Positions 15,966 to 23,721 of a stretch of DNA of 23,772 nucleotides are shown here, piece after piece. The position numbers and the translations under genes are program-made. Every line of letters starts with the position of its first letter. The stretch's first letter is position 1. Source of the DNA: an uncultured bacterium (GTDB taxonomy: Bacteria; Actinomycetota; Coriobacteriia; Coriobacteriales; Coriobacteriaceae); the NCBI GenBank assembly GCA_905215505.1, contig CAJMPU010000026.1, positions 1 to 23,772 of the forward strand, given 5' to 3'. Under the pieces are notes generated by a model, which saw only the letters and a program-made list of their open reading frames with translations, was not told the origin of the DNA and did not search any database.

Positions 15966-17765
15966 CTACAGTCGTTGGCACACCACGGACACACGCTGAC
16001 CGTCAAAGCCAAAACCCCAACGCATGCGCCCGACGGCGGGGCGCGGCACGCGGATATCATCGATGCCGTCGCGCTCTATGTCGAGCAGCGCCTGAACCGC
16101 CAACAGTTCCAGGCCCAGGGCATCGACGCCAGGGTCGTACAACATGTTGACCGTAATGAGCGGTCGCTCATCGAGCATGCCGAGCGTGTCGGCCACGTCA
16201 AACACCCGACCGGTGGGAATCACCTGGATATCCCAGCGATCCGAGACGCCACTTCGCTTGGAGCTGGGATTGCAATAGCCGGGCAGTCCAAAGCAGAGCC
16301 CCTGAAGCGCCAGATGATAGGCTGTCGGCATATCTGATTGGCCCACATCGATGCCCAGATCGCCGATAGCACAGCTCAAAGCTTGCTTTACAGTGTCCTC
16401 GTCTCCTCGACACAGCCCGTCATGGAACGAGTCGATAACTCCAACGTCCTCAACGGCGCACTCAAACCATTCCAGAATTACAAGACGGAGCGCCTGACGC
16501 ACTTCGTTATTAGGCAGACGCAGGGAACGAAGGCACGCGCCGTCCTCCGAATGCCCCGTCATATCCGTCGTAAGGAATCCAGACAGATACAGCGCAGTCC
16601 AGATATCTTCGGGCTTGGCGGCATCGACCTCCTCGGCATGCATATGCACTGGCGCCTCAATAAACCCATGCGGCTCAACCAAATCGAACAATGTGGACAG
16701 GCGAATGAGATTCCAGTCGCCGACGCATGCGCCCAGACGGTCGGCGTAACAATACAGATCCGCCCGAACGGGCGCGACGCAATCGCGATGTGCGTAGTCC
16801 ACCACGCGCTCCGGGCTCGAGCAATAAAAACCACCAAACAGATAGCCCTCGAGCCACTCACGCGCGTCATCCAGACAGCCGTTGCGACCGATGCAATCCA
16901 ACAGCACTTGGACTTCGTCGTCCGAAAAACCGAACCATCGATCACACCAACTCGACAACGCTGTCGCCGACCGATAGGAAACCCCACGTTGGGACAACGC
17001 AAGCTCGGCAGGACCGGGGCGCTCGCCCATAAGACACGTCAATCGCAACGAGTCGCCGGCGTCGGCAATGGTGTCGAACAGCATTCGGCTGAGCGACTCT
17101 AGGGAATCCACGCTACCGTCGTCCTTAGCGTCCAAACGCTTTGGACATACCGCGTCGTAGTCGTCTATCAGAAGAACAACCTGCTCATCGAAAGCTGCCT
17201 GGAGCAGCTTGATAAGCACGCCAAGCGCCGCATCGATCTCCTTATCGCTGGCCACCCCACGCGCCGCCCTCTCGATAAGACGAACCTCACGTCTTGACAG
17301 ATCAGGCGCGGCAAGCAGCGGCAGTAATCGGGCGCACTCGCGCACGACAGCCCCGCGAATTGCTGCCGCAGCACCAGCACCATGCCTCGAAGCGGCAGCT
17401 GTAAAGTCGAGCATGATGACCGGATAACTCGCGTACTCATCACGATAGCGACCGCCGCCCGCCTGCCAAATCTGGGTACCAGCGAACAGGCTTCGATCCG
17501 GCAGCCGGCGATCAGGTCGTTCCAAATAGCACTTGAGCATCGATAAATTCATGCTCTTGCCAAAACCCTTGGGCCGACAGCAAAGCGCAACAGGTGCTTC
17601 ACTGTCCAATATATCGGCAATAAACATAGTCTTATCGACGAGTAAACACCGATTGATTGCATCGGAAAAGTCGCGTGCATCAACCGGTAGAGCTGCGCTA
17701 TCCGCATGATTGAGCAACCGTGCACCAAACGCATGAGTAAAACCACAATTCACCTGTTCAGACAC
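15966..17765 (-). CDS. AAA-ATPase-like / degenerate PD-(D/E)XK nuclease-family protein
   Basis: A 599-residue protein of the 'AAA-ATPase_like plus DUF1703/PD-(D/E)XK_9' type, common in gut bacteria but without a settled function. N-terminal landmarks are CLLVDKTMFIADIL at residues 40-53, the Walker A-like RPKGFGKSMNLSML at 64-77, YPVIMLDF at 114-121 and the Walker B-like VVLLIDDYDAV at 196-206. The C-terminus keeps the family's closing strands (MRWGFGFDGQRVSVV). At the nuclease core, however, it reads LGLELLAVQALLDI, with no E-X-K pair, so nuclease activity is probably lost. The start is the GTG at 17765 with AAGGAGAG upstream. The open frame continues 45 codons further but passes through a terminator-like region and looks non-coding. 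It is a single gene, convergent with the glycosyltransferase and downstream of the surface-protein gene. Confidence 0.8.
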   Translation of the reverse strand: MSEQVNCGFTHAFGARLLNHADSAALPVDARDFSDAINRCLLVDKTMFIADILDSEAPVALCCRPKGFGKSMNLSMLKCYLERPDRRLPDRSLFAGTQIWQAGGGRYRDEYASYPVIMLDFTAAASRHGAGAAAAIRGAVVRECARLLPLLAAPDLSRREVRLIERAARGVASDKEIDAALGVLIKLLQAAFDEQVVLLIDDYDAVCPKRLDAKDDGSVDSLESLSRMLFDTIADAGDSLRLTCLMGERPGPAELALSQRGVSYRSATALSSWCDRWFGFSDDEVQVLLDCIGRNGCLDDAREWLEGYLFGGFYCSSPERVVDYAHRDCVAPVRADLYCYADRLGACVGDWNLIRLSTLFDLVEPHGFIEAPVHMHAEEVDAAKPEDIWTALYLSGFLTTDMTGHSEDGACLRSLRLPNNEVRQALRLVILEWFECAVEDVGVIDSFHDGLCRGDEDTVKQALSCAIGDLGIDVGQSDMPTAYHLALQGLCFGLPGYCNPSSKRSGVSDRWDIQVIPTGRVFDVADTLGMLDERPLITVNMLYDPGVDALGLELLAVQALLDIERDGIDDIRVPRPAVGRMRWGFGFDGQRVSVVCQRL

Positions 17766-17898
17766 CGTAAACTCTCCTTCTAACGCAGCACGATGCCCAT
17801 TGTAGCGAGCGGGTAGAGCGCAACAATATCGACATGCAAACGTTTCGGGCAGCGGTAGCAACAGACCCCCGAGGGGGCATAACAAATCGTTGCACAAC

Positions 17899-17937
17899 AA
17901 AAAAAAGGGGGGGGCCGATGCCGCCGCACCGGACCCC
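17899..17937 (-). terminator. Rho-independent terminator of the surface-protein gene
   Basis: On the minus strand GGGGTCCG pairs with CGGCCCC around GTGCGGCGGCAT and is followed by C-rich sequence and eight T. It lies 34 bp past the stop of the surface-protein gene. The plus strand shows eight A followed by eight G (17899-17914), a pair of homopolymers prone to sequencing slippage. Confidence 0.8.
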
Positions 17938-17970
17938 GTCCCAAACTCTTATAGAAAACGATCTGGAAGA

Positions 17971-19773
17971 TTACTCCTCCAAGCCGTCCTCCCCAGAAGC
18001 CTTCTTCTGCTGATCGAGCTTATGCTTACCACTTACGATAGACGTAGCGCCCAGTGTGGCCAAGCTTGCACTGGCAAGGCTCGCCATCACAATCAGATCG
18101 CCCGTCTTGGGCATGTTGCCGCCCGAGGACTTGGTAGTTGTAGTCGTCGTGGTCGTGGTGGTCACCGTTTTGGAGTCATTTTGCTCTTGGACCTGGTTGT
18201 CAGCACCGCTCTTGTCGTCGTCTTCGGACTGTTTCTTTTCGCCCTCGGCCTTGCTCTTGTCCTTCTCCTCAGATTCAGACTTCTTATCCTCGTCCTTCTT
18301 CTGTTCGGACTTGTCGCTCTTCTCCTCAGAGCTAGAACCCTTATCGGATTCGGTCTTCTCGGAAGCCTTGTCCTTGGAGTCGCCCTTTGCGGCTTCGATC
18401 TTTTCCGTGGAAACCTGATCAGAGTTGCCCTTGTTCTGGGTCGAGCCGTTATTGACGCCAGCCATCAGCGAAGAGCCCAGCGTAGAACCAAGCTGCTCGG
18501 AGAAAGAAGGCTTCTTGTCCGGCGAAGCAACGGGAACGTCCGGCGCCTTATTCGAGTCATCCTTGGAAGCATCGGAACCAGGGGTTGCGTCAGAGCCGGA
18601 GCCGTTGTTAGAGCCGGTGCCAACGGACGAATCGCTCGAGCCGGTGGATGAGTTAGAGGTGCCAGCGCCGGTCGAACCAGAAGCGTCGCTGTCCGTATTG
18701 CCTGCAGAGCTTGAAGACGAATCGCCCGCAGCAGAGCCGTTCGAAACGGAGCCGTTCGAGGTAGAGCCGTTGTTGGTAGTGCCACCAGCAGAGCCATCAC
18801 CGTCAGCATCGGTCGAGGGCGAATCCATCCTGTCATCGTTGGCATCGTCGCTCGAGTCGTCATTCGAATCAGGCGTCGGCGTGGGCTCGGGCTGCACGGG
18901 CGTCGCAGCGGCAGCGGCCTCGTCCTCGGCGATATAAACCAAGCAGTCCTTCAGCTCGTTGCGGTAGCGGTTCTTCCAGCCCTCATGATACTGGGGCTGG
19001 CTCGAATACTTGGTCGCCACGTTATTGACCACACTGTTGGAAAGCGCCGTCACAAACTCGCGATCAGTCATACTGTTAGAAAGGTTTGCCCAACGGAAGA
19101 AGTCCCTGCAGCCACCGGTGCCGCACATGTTGGTGATGCTCCACACCATGCCCTTAACGCAATCGGCACGGCCCGAAATATCAATGCCCAGGCCGCTCTT
19201 GAGCCACGCCTCGGTCACCGCATAGTACGAGTTGTACGCATACGCATCCTGCAGAGCCGAGAACTCAACAGGGTCGGTGTTATAAGCACCTTGGAAAGCC
19301 TCCTGCGCAATACGGCCCAACTCGGTGAGCTGGCCGTTCTCGTACATGGCATTGCTCGTGTTGGAAATCTCGCTGCCGCGATCAATCGCATCCTTGAGCA
19401 TGCTGTATTTTTCGGGGTTGTAGTTGTAGGCCTGCTTCATAAACGGAATGAGCGACCATCGACGGTCGAACTGGTAATAACCCAGCGCGTTATAGCCGTC
19501 GCCATACGAAAAGCCCTGGTTATAGTTGCCATGGCTCTCGTACTTGGTAAAGTACTTCATCTCGGGGGTAACGTTAACAAACGAAACGCCCTGGACCGAC
19601 CTCAGCACGCCCGAGAAGGACTGCTGGGTATAGAGACCCTTATCGATATCGGTGGCACCCGAGGCAACGCCCGGCGTGGGCTCCTCGGCGGCAGCGGGCG
19701 CGGGTGCGGTAACGGCGCCAAACGAAAGCGCCAGCGTCAGGCCCGCGACAATCGCAGAATGCTTGGGCTGCAT
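17971..19773 (-). CDS. Secreted lysozyme-like, sortase-anchored surface protein
   Basis: This 600-residue protein is exported and probably anchored in the cell wall. Residues 1-29 are a Sec signal peptide ending APAAA. Residues 65-280 form a globular domain with TKYESHGNYNQG (76-87) and NALGYYQFDRRWSLIPF (95-111). The ESHGNY glutamate and the GYYQF strand resemble lysozyme/lytic-transglycosylase folds, so peptidoglycan cleavage is likely but unproven. Three cysteines near NMCGTGGC suggest a disulphide. From about 290 to 550 there is a low-complexity stalk, first Ser/Gly/Asn/Thr/Asp-rich, then Lys/Glu/Ser-rich, then ten threonines. MPKTG at 554-558 is an xPxTG sorting signal, followed by a membrane helix and a basic KHKLDQQKK. 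The cytoplasmic tail is unusually long and ends acidic (SGEDGLEE). The ATG has GGGAGG upstream. No sortase gene is in the window. Confidence 0.82.
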   Translation of the reverse strand: MQPKHSAIVAGLTLALSFGAVTAPAPAAAEEPTPGVASGATDIDKGLYTQQSFSGVLRSVQGVSFVNVTPEMKYFTKYESHGNYNQGFSYGDGYNALGYYQFDRRWSLIPFMKQAYNYNPEKYSMLKDAIDRGSEISNTSNAMYENGQLTELGRIAQEAFQGAYNTDPVEFSALQDAYAYNSYYAVTEAWLKSGLGIDISGRADCVKGMVWSITNMCGTGGCRDFFRWANLSNSMTDREFVTALSNSVVNNVATKYSSQPQYHEGWKNRYRNELKDCLVYIAEDEAAAAATPVQPEPTPTPDSNDDSSDDANDDRMDSPSTDADGDGSAGGTTNNGSTSNGSVSNGSAAGDSSSSSAGNTDSDASGSTGAGTSNSSTGSSDSSVGTGSNNGSGSDATPGSDASKDDSNKAPDVPVASPDKKPSFSEQLGSTLGSSLMAGVNNGSTQNKGNSDQVSTEKIEAAKGDSKDKASEKTESDKGSSSEEKSDKSEQKKDEDKKSESEEKDKSKAEGEKKQSEDDDKSGADNQVQEQNDSKTVTTTTTTTTTTKSSGGNMPKTGDLIVMASLASASLATLGATSIVSGKHKLDQQKKASGEDGLEE

Positions 19774-19846
19774 AAAATCCTCCCTGCATTGGTGTAGTTA
19801 AAGTGCAGTTTGCAAAGATAAAAGTAAGTATTGCAGCTCGCCCGTT

Positions 19847-19890
19847 GTTGCACAACAACCCCTCGGTAAACGGCAACAACCCTCCGCGAA
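19847..19890. repeat. GTTGTTG dyad and direct repeat upstream of the surface-protein gene
   Basis: GTTGTTG-CA-CAACAAC forms a seven-base dyad at about 19847-19862, and CAACAACC recurs near 19879. A shorter version, GTTG-CA-CAAC, lies at 17889-17898 just past the same gene's terminator. It lies 75-90 bp upstream of the gene's start and could be an operator; it could equally affect the end of the hepT transcript. Confidence 0.4.
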
Positions 19891-19901
19891 AACTTAAGGA
19901 A

Positions 19902-20321
19902 TTAAACAAACTGGTCGTCGGGCGCCATCAGAAGCTCGCCGTATCGCTCCATCAGCCCGTCCCTCAACTGACAAAAAGCGGGAATATATACGTTCAAGAT
20001 GCGCTGAATCAAATCTTGAGCGAGCTTGTTGTCATAGATATGGACGTTCGTATTGCGGTCTTTGAGCATATCTAGCCAGGCCGCCTCATCAATAAAGTCG
20101 TAGAATCGGTAGGACTCCTTCAAGATGGCACGAGGAGACCCCGACGCGGCAAGCGTGGCGCCCTCATACTCGAGCAGACGCTTAAGGAGCTTCCAGCTCA
20201 GTTCAAATTGAAGATTGAACTTATTAATCAAACCACTCTGAACAAAATCATTGTTGAGATCCTGATTGGGCGCATCCTCAAGATTCGCCAAGGCGCTGAC
20301 AAAGTTCTCATATTTTTTCAT
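19902..20321 (-). CDS. hepT: HepT-like HEPN toxin (HI0074 family)
   Basis: A 139-residue all-helical protein of the HI0074 'nucleotidyltransferase substrate-binding' type, now grouped with HepT of the MntA-HepT (type VII) toxin-antitoxin systems. In those systems HepT is a HEPN RNase and its nucleotidyltransferase partner inactivates it by AMPylating a tyrosine. The key motif is visible: RNTNVHIY with R89, H94 and Y96 matches R-X4-H-X-Y, including the modifiable tyrosine. FELSWKLLKRLLEYEG (39-54) and LKESYRFYDFIDE (67-79) are other family landmarks. The ATG at 20321 lies inside the end of the mntA gene (14-bp overlap), so the two are translationally coupled. Function as a toxin is inferred from the family; some HI0074 proteins have not been tested. 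Confidence 0.85.
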   Translation of the reverse strand: MKKYENFVSALANLEDAPNQDLNNDFVQSGLINKFNLQFELSWKLLKRLLEYEGATLAASGSPRAILKESYRFYDFIDEAAWLDMLKDRNTNVHIYDNKLAQDLIQRILNVYIPAFCQLRDGLMERYGELLMAPDDQFV

Positions 20322-20595
20322 ACAGAATCACACCATCCCTGGCAATTTCATCGAGCAATTGACGCGATAAGGACTCGTCGAGATTGACGACATCTACATC
20401 TAAAAGAGTATCAAGACGCTCCTCGATCAAATATGACAACCGGCCGAAATCCCGGCAACCTGCTACGGCGATGTCAATATCGCTCTTAGGCAAGTTGTCA
20501 CCTCGAGCGCGGGAACCAAACAGCACAACCTTCTCGGCGTCACATTCCCGAGCAAAAACTTCAATTTGCTTATACACCTTGTCGAGAGATGTCAT
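20308..20595 (-). CDS. mntA: MntA-like minimal nucleotidyltransferase (antitoxin)
   Basis: A 95-residue minimal nucleotidyltransferase. The catalytic signature is complete: VVLFGSRARGDNLPKSDIDIAV, with GS at 27-28, R-A-R-G at 29-32 and the metal-binding D39 and D41 of SDID. The third carboxylate is likely D66 or D68 in LLDVDVV. In known MntA-HepT pairs this enzyme transfers AMP to the HEPN toxin and keeps it inactive. The ATG at 20595 is chosen because the longer open frame would run through the upstream regulator gene. Only eight bases separate it from the stop codon of the rrf2 gene, and it overlaps hepT by 14 bp. All three may therefore share the rrf2 promoter. Confidence 0.87.
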   Translation of the reverse strand: MTSLDKVYKQIEVFARECDAEKVVLFGSRARGDNLPKSDIDIAVAGCRDFGRLSYLIEERLDTLLDVDVVNLDESLSRQLLDEIARDGVILYEKI

Positions 20596-20603
20596 TTGCA
20601 GCC

Positions 20604-21035
20604 CTATAGTTTGATGTCGAAGTTGATCTCGGGGACGGCAGCAAGGTCGGCCAACGTCACGCCGTCGACGTAGTTTTCGATCACGTCGTCCAGGCCGCGC
20701 CAGAACTTGACGGTTGAGCACAGATCGCTACGGGCGCAGCTGTTGTCGATGCCGTCGCACGCCACCGGAGCCGTACTGCCCTCGACAGCGCGCAGGATGT
20801 CGCCAGCACGCACCTCGGCCGGGTCCTTGGCCATCATGTAGCCGCCGCCCTTGCCGCGCACGCTCTTAAGCAGGCCAGCCTTCATAAGCGGACGAACCAG
20901 CTGTTCCAGATACTTCTGCGAAATGCGCTCGCGGTCGGCAACCTCGCGCAGAGCAATCTTGCCCTCGGCGTCACCGAGCGCCGCGATATAGATCATCAGT
21001 CGGAGGGCATAGCGGCCCTTGGAAGAAATGAGCAT
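20604..21035 (-). CDS. Rrf2-family Fe-S regulator (IscR/SufR-like)
   Basis: A 143-residue DNA-binding regulator of the Rrf2 family. A winged helix spans about residues 1-65, with the recognition helix in ISQKYLEQLVRPLMKAG (38-54) and the wing VRGKGGGYMMAK (59-70). Three cysteines, C93, C100 and C106 (CDGIDNSCARSDLC), have the spacing of the [2Fe-2S] ligands of IscR, so the protein probably senses Fe-S status. The ATG at 21035 follows GGAGGG; a longer open frame upstream lacks family sequence. It is divergent from sufC-sufB-sufD, which it most likely represses when the cluster is bound. Inverted repeats lie in front of its own gene and the suf genes. A toxin-antitoxin pair follows after eight bases. 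Confidence 0.9.
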   Translation of the reverse strand: MLISSKGRYALRLMIYIAALGDAEGKIALREVADRERISQKYLEQLVRPLMKAGLLKSVRGKGGGYMMAKDPAEVRAGDILRAVEGSTAPVACDGIDNSCARSDLCSTVKFWRGLDDVIENYVDGVTLADLAAVPEINFDIKL

Positions 21036-21056
21036 ACCTACCCTCCCATCGTTACT

Positions 21057-21082
21057 GGGACAAAACCAGGCTTGTTTGTCCC
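21057..21082. promoter_or_regulatory. Inverted repeat GGGACAAA-N10-TTTGTCCC in front of rrf2
   Basis: Perfect eight-base arms at 21057-21064 and 21075-21082 lie 22 bp upstream of the rrf2 start. A further half-site, ATGTCCC, is at 21120-21126. A candidate -10 (TAGGAT, 21085-21090) lies immediately upstream of the dyad for rrf2 transcription, so binding here would block it. Autoregulation is inferred. Confidence 0.6.
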
Positions 21083-21147
21083 AAATCCTATGCAAGCGGA
21101 ACAAACAAACCTGATTATTATGTCCCTCATCTAAAAAGTCGAGTGGA

Positions 21148-21191
21148 TTAGTCGGGTTTTCCCTTGACTAACGCCGAACCCATAGTAACTT
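21148..21191 (+). promoter_or_regulatory. Candidate suf promoter with overlapping dyad
   Basis: TTGACT (21164-21169) and TAACTT (21186-21191) are 16 bp apart on the plus strand, about 65 bp before the sufC start. A dyad TTAGTC-N12-GACTAA (21148-21153 and 21166-21171) overlaps the -35 element, as expected for a repressor site. It resembles the AGTC/GACT halves of IscR-type sites but not their exact spacing. Confidence 0.55.
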
Positions 21192-21255
21192 TATTCCGAG
21201 AAGATTCCTAGGGTTTAGTACACCCATGAGTACACCATACATAGAGAGGGACAGC

Positions 21256-22056
21256 ATGAGCGCAAATCCGCTGCTTTCCATCGAAGGTCTGACTGCCTCC
21301 GTGGACGAGAAGACCATCCTCCACAACGTCAACCTGCAAGTCGCCGCCGGCGAGACCCACGTGCTGATGGGCCCCAACGGCGCGGGTAAGTCCACCCTTG
21401 GTCACCTGGTCATGGGCGACCCCGTCTACACGGTCAACGACGGCCGTATCGTCTTTGACGGCCAGGACATCACCGAGCTCAGCACCGACAAGCGTTCGCG
21501 CGCCGGCCTGTTCCTGAGCTTCCAGGCCCCGGTCGAGATCCCCGGCGTGCCACTGTCGAGCTTTTTGCGCGCCAGTATCGCCGGCCGCCCCGGCCTGGAG
21601 ATGAAGGGCAAGGAATTCCGTCGTCGCGTCAAGGAGCTCGCGGCCGAGCTTAACATGGATACCGCCTACCTCAACCGTGAGCTGGGCGTGGGCTTCTCGG
21701 GCGGCGAGAAAAAGAAGGTCGAGATGCTCCAGCTTCTGCTGCTGCAGCCCAAGCTCGCCATCTTGGACGAGACCGACTCCGGCCTGGACGTCGACGCGCT
21801 TTCCACCGTCAGCCACGGCATGGACGCCTACCGCAAGAGCTGCGACGGCTCCATGCTCATCATCACGCACAACACGCGCATCCTGGAGCACTTGGATGTC
21901 GACCGCGTCCACGTTATGGTCAAGGGTCATATCGTGCGCGAGGACGACGCCTCGCTCATCCCCTGGATCGACAAGAACGGTTTTGAGACCTTCGAGCGCG
22001 AGGCCGCCGAGCAGCGCGCCCAGGCCGAGGCCGCCGCTGCCGGGCAGCAGGCGTAA
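21256..22056 (+). CDS. sufC: Fe-S cluster assembly ATPase SufC
   Basis: The ABC-type ATPase of the SUF scaffold: it binds SufB and SufD and uses ATP to drive the conformational change that lets the complex build Fe-S clusters in the cytoplasm. It has 266 residues. Walker A is GPNGAGKS (39-46), the Q-loop lies in FLSFQAPVEIPG (86-97), the signature is FSGGEKKK (147-154, the typical SufC form), Walker B is LAILDETDSGLD (167-178) and the H-loop is H205. The ATG at 21256 is preferred because GAGGG lies seven bases upstream. An in-frame ATG at 21226 has no ribosome-binding site and adds only ten residues. A tail of about 20 Ala/Gln/Glu residues is longer than usual. sufB follows after 12 bases. 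Confidence 0.95.
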   Translation: MSANPLLSIEGLTASVDEKTILHNVNLQVAAGETHVLMGPNGAGKSTLGHLVMGDPVYTVNDGRIVFDGQDITELSTDKRSRAGLFLSFQAPVEIPGVPLSSFLRASIAGRPGLEMKGKEFRRRVKELAAELNMDTAYLNRELGVGFSGGEKKKVEMLQLLLLQPKLAILDETDSGLDVDALSTVSHGMDAYRKSCDGSMLIITHNTRILEHLDVDRVHVMVKGHIVREDDASLIPWIDKNGFETFEREAAEQRAQAEAAAAGQQA

Positions 22057-22068
22057 AGGGGCGACGCA

Positions 22069-23481
22069 ATGACCAAGAACCGCACCGAGGTCGCGGACAT
22101 CGACCGCAGCCTCTACGACTTCACCTATGGCGAGGAGGGATTCGAGCGCCTGGACGCCGGCATTACGCCCGACATCGTGCGCGAGATCAGCGCCAAGAAG
22201 GACGAGCCACAGTGGATGCTTGACCTGCGCCTCAAGTCCCTCAAGATCTTCAACCGCTTCCCCGATCCGACGTGGGGCCCCTCCATCGAGGGCCTGGACA
22301 TGGACAACATCGTCACCTATGTCAAGCCCAACACCGACCAAAAGCACGACTGGGAGTCGGTGCCCGACGACATCAAGAACACCTTTGAGCGCCTGGGCAT
22401 CCCCGAGGCCGAGCGCAGCTATCTGGCGGGCGTCGGCGCGCAGTACGACTCCGAGCTGGTCTACCACAACATGCAGGATACGGCGTCCAAGATGGGCATC
22501 GTCTACTCCGGCATCGAGGAGGCCCTGCACGATCCGCAGTGGGAGCCGCTCATCCACGAGAAGTTTATGACGCTCATCCCGCCCACCGACCACAAGTTTG
22601 CGGCCCTGCACGGTGCCGTATGGTCGGGCGGCTCGTTTGTCTACGTGCCCAAGGGCACCAAGCTCGACTTCCCGTTGCAGAGCTACTTCCGCCTCAATGC
22701 CAAGGGTGCCGGCCAGTTTGAGCACACGCTCATCATCGTCGAGGACGATGCCGACCTGCACTTTATTGAGGGCTGCTCCGCGCCCAAGTACAACGTGGCC
22801 AACCTCCACGCCGGCGCCGTCGAGCTCTTTGTTGGCAAGCGTGCGCACCTGCGCTACTCGACCATCGAGAACTGGTCCAAGAACATGTACAACCTCAACA
22901 CCAAGCGTGCGCGCGTGGACGAGGACGGCGACATCGAGTGGATCAGCGGCTCCTTCGGCAGCCACGTGGGCTACCTCTACCCCATGAGCGTGCTCAACGG
23001 CCGCCGGGCTCGCTCGAGCTTTACCGGTATCACCTTTGCCGGCGCCGGCCAGAACCTTGATACCGGCTGCAAGGTCGTACTTAACGCGCCCGATACCTCG
23101 GCAACGGTCGAGACCAAAGGTATCTCCAAGAGCGGCGGCATTCAGACCTTCCGCAGCTCTATCGTGGCCACGCCCAAGGCAGAGGGTTCCAAGGCAACCG
23201 TGAGCTGCCAGTCGCTCATGCTCGATGACCAGAGCCGCTCCGACACCATCCCCGCCATGGACATCCGCGCCAAGAACGTCGACATCGGCCACGAGGCCAC
23301 CATCGGCCGCATCGGCGACGACAAGGTGTTCTACCTGATGAGCCGCGGTATCTCGGAGGAAGAGGCCCGCACCATGATCGTCAACGGCTTTGCCAACCCG
23401 GTCTCCAAGGAGCTGCCGCTTGAGTACGCCGTCGAGATGAACAACCTGATCAAGCTCGAGATGGAAGGAGCGATCGGATAA
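22069..23481 (+). CDS. sufB: Fe-S cluster assembly scaffold SufB
   Basis: The scaffold subunit of the SufBCD complex, which receives sulfur and holds the nascent cluster. It has 470 residues, a normal length. The N-terminal helical region is followed by a beta-helix core and a C-terminal helical domain that binds SufC. Landmarks are PPTDHKFAALHGAVWSGG, SAPKYNVANLHAGAVEL, and RYSTIENWSKNMYNLNTKR. In the C-terminal part, C380 in VSCQSLML and E409 in GHEATIGRIGDD correspond to the Cys and Glu of E. coli SufB that support cluster assembly. FYLMSRGISEEEARTMIVNGF follows. The ATG at 22069 has AAGGGG upstream. Its TAA overlaps the sufD ATG by one base, so the two are coupled. Confidence 0.96.
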   Translation: MTKNRTEVADIDRSLYDFTYGEEGFERLDAGITPDIVREISAKKDEPQWMLDLRLKSLKIFNRFPDPTWGPSIEGLDMDNIVTYVKPNTDQKHDWESVPDDIKNTFERLGIPEAERSYLAGVGAQYDSELVYHNMQDTASKMGIVYSGIEEALHDPQWEPLIHEKFMTLIPPTDHKFAALHGAVWSGGSFVYVPKGTKLDFPLQSYFRLNAKGAGQFEHTLIIVEDDADLHFIEGCSAPKYNVANLHAGAVELFVGKRAHLRYSTIENWSKNMYNLNTKRARVDEDGDIEWISGSFGSHVGYLYPMSVLNGRRARSSFTGITFAGAGQNLDTGCKVVLNAPDTSATVETKGISKSGGIQTFRSSIVATPKAEGSKATVSCQSLMLDDQSRSDTIPAMDIRAKNVDIGHEATIGRIGDDKVFYLMSRGISEEEARTMIVNGFANPVSKELPLEYAVEMNNLIKLEMEGAIG

Positions 23482-23721
23482 TGAAACAGACCACCAACAC
23501 CGCTGCTACCACCCTTGAGCAGGTCAATGCGATGCCGGCTGCAACTTGGGGCTGGCTGAAGATGAATCAGACCAAGCTCGAGCTCTCTGACGAGCTTGCC
23601 GCCGCTCCCGCCGAGACCATTGAGGTCGAGGGCTTGGACGAGCAGTTTACTGGCGTGACAGACGCGTTCGACGCCGCCATGGAAGCCATGGCCGAGCGTT
23701 TCCCCGAGCGCCGCGCCTCCG
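23481..23721 (+). CDS. sufD: SufD, N-terminal fragment cut by the contig end
   Basis: The gene starts at the ATG overlapping the sufB stop (TAATG). Eighty codons are present; the start of a SufD-type scaffold subunit is expected here from the operon order and from PAATWGWLKMNQTKLELSDEL, which resembles the N-termini of actinobacterial and clostridial SufD proteins. Genomic sequence ends at about 23721. The apparent last residues (EIGRAHV) and stop come from adapter sequence and must not be read as protein. The conserved beta-helix of SufD is not in the window, so the assignment leans on context. Confidence 0.75.

Noticed and set aside
17766..17900. 45-codon N-terminal extension of the AAA-ATPase-like protein
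   Set aside because: It passes through the intergenic region next to a terminator, and a GTG with AAGGAGAG fits the start of the protein.
18056..18937. Long plus-strand frames rich in Ser/Glu/Pro/Val opposite the surface-protein stalk
   Set aside because: They are the antisense reading of the low-complexity stalk of a gene with a signal peptide and a sorting signal on the other strand.
21208..23292. A 694-codon open frame antisense to sufC-sufB
   Set aside because: It is the codon-bias shadow of two clearly real GC-rich genes. Its translation is Val/Gly/Leu/Asp-rich with no domain, and it opposes an obvious operon.
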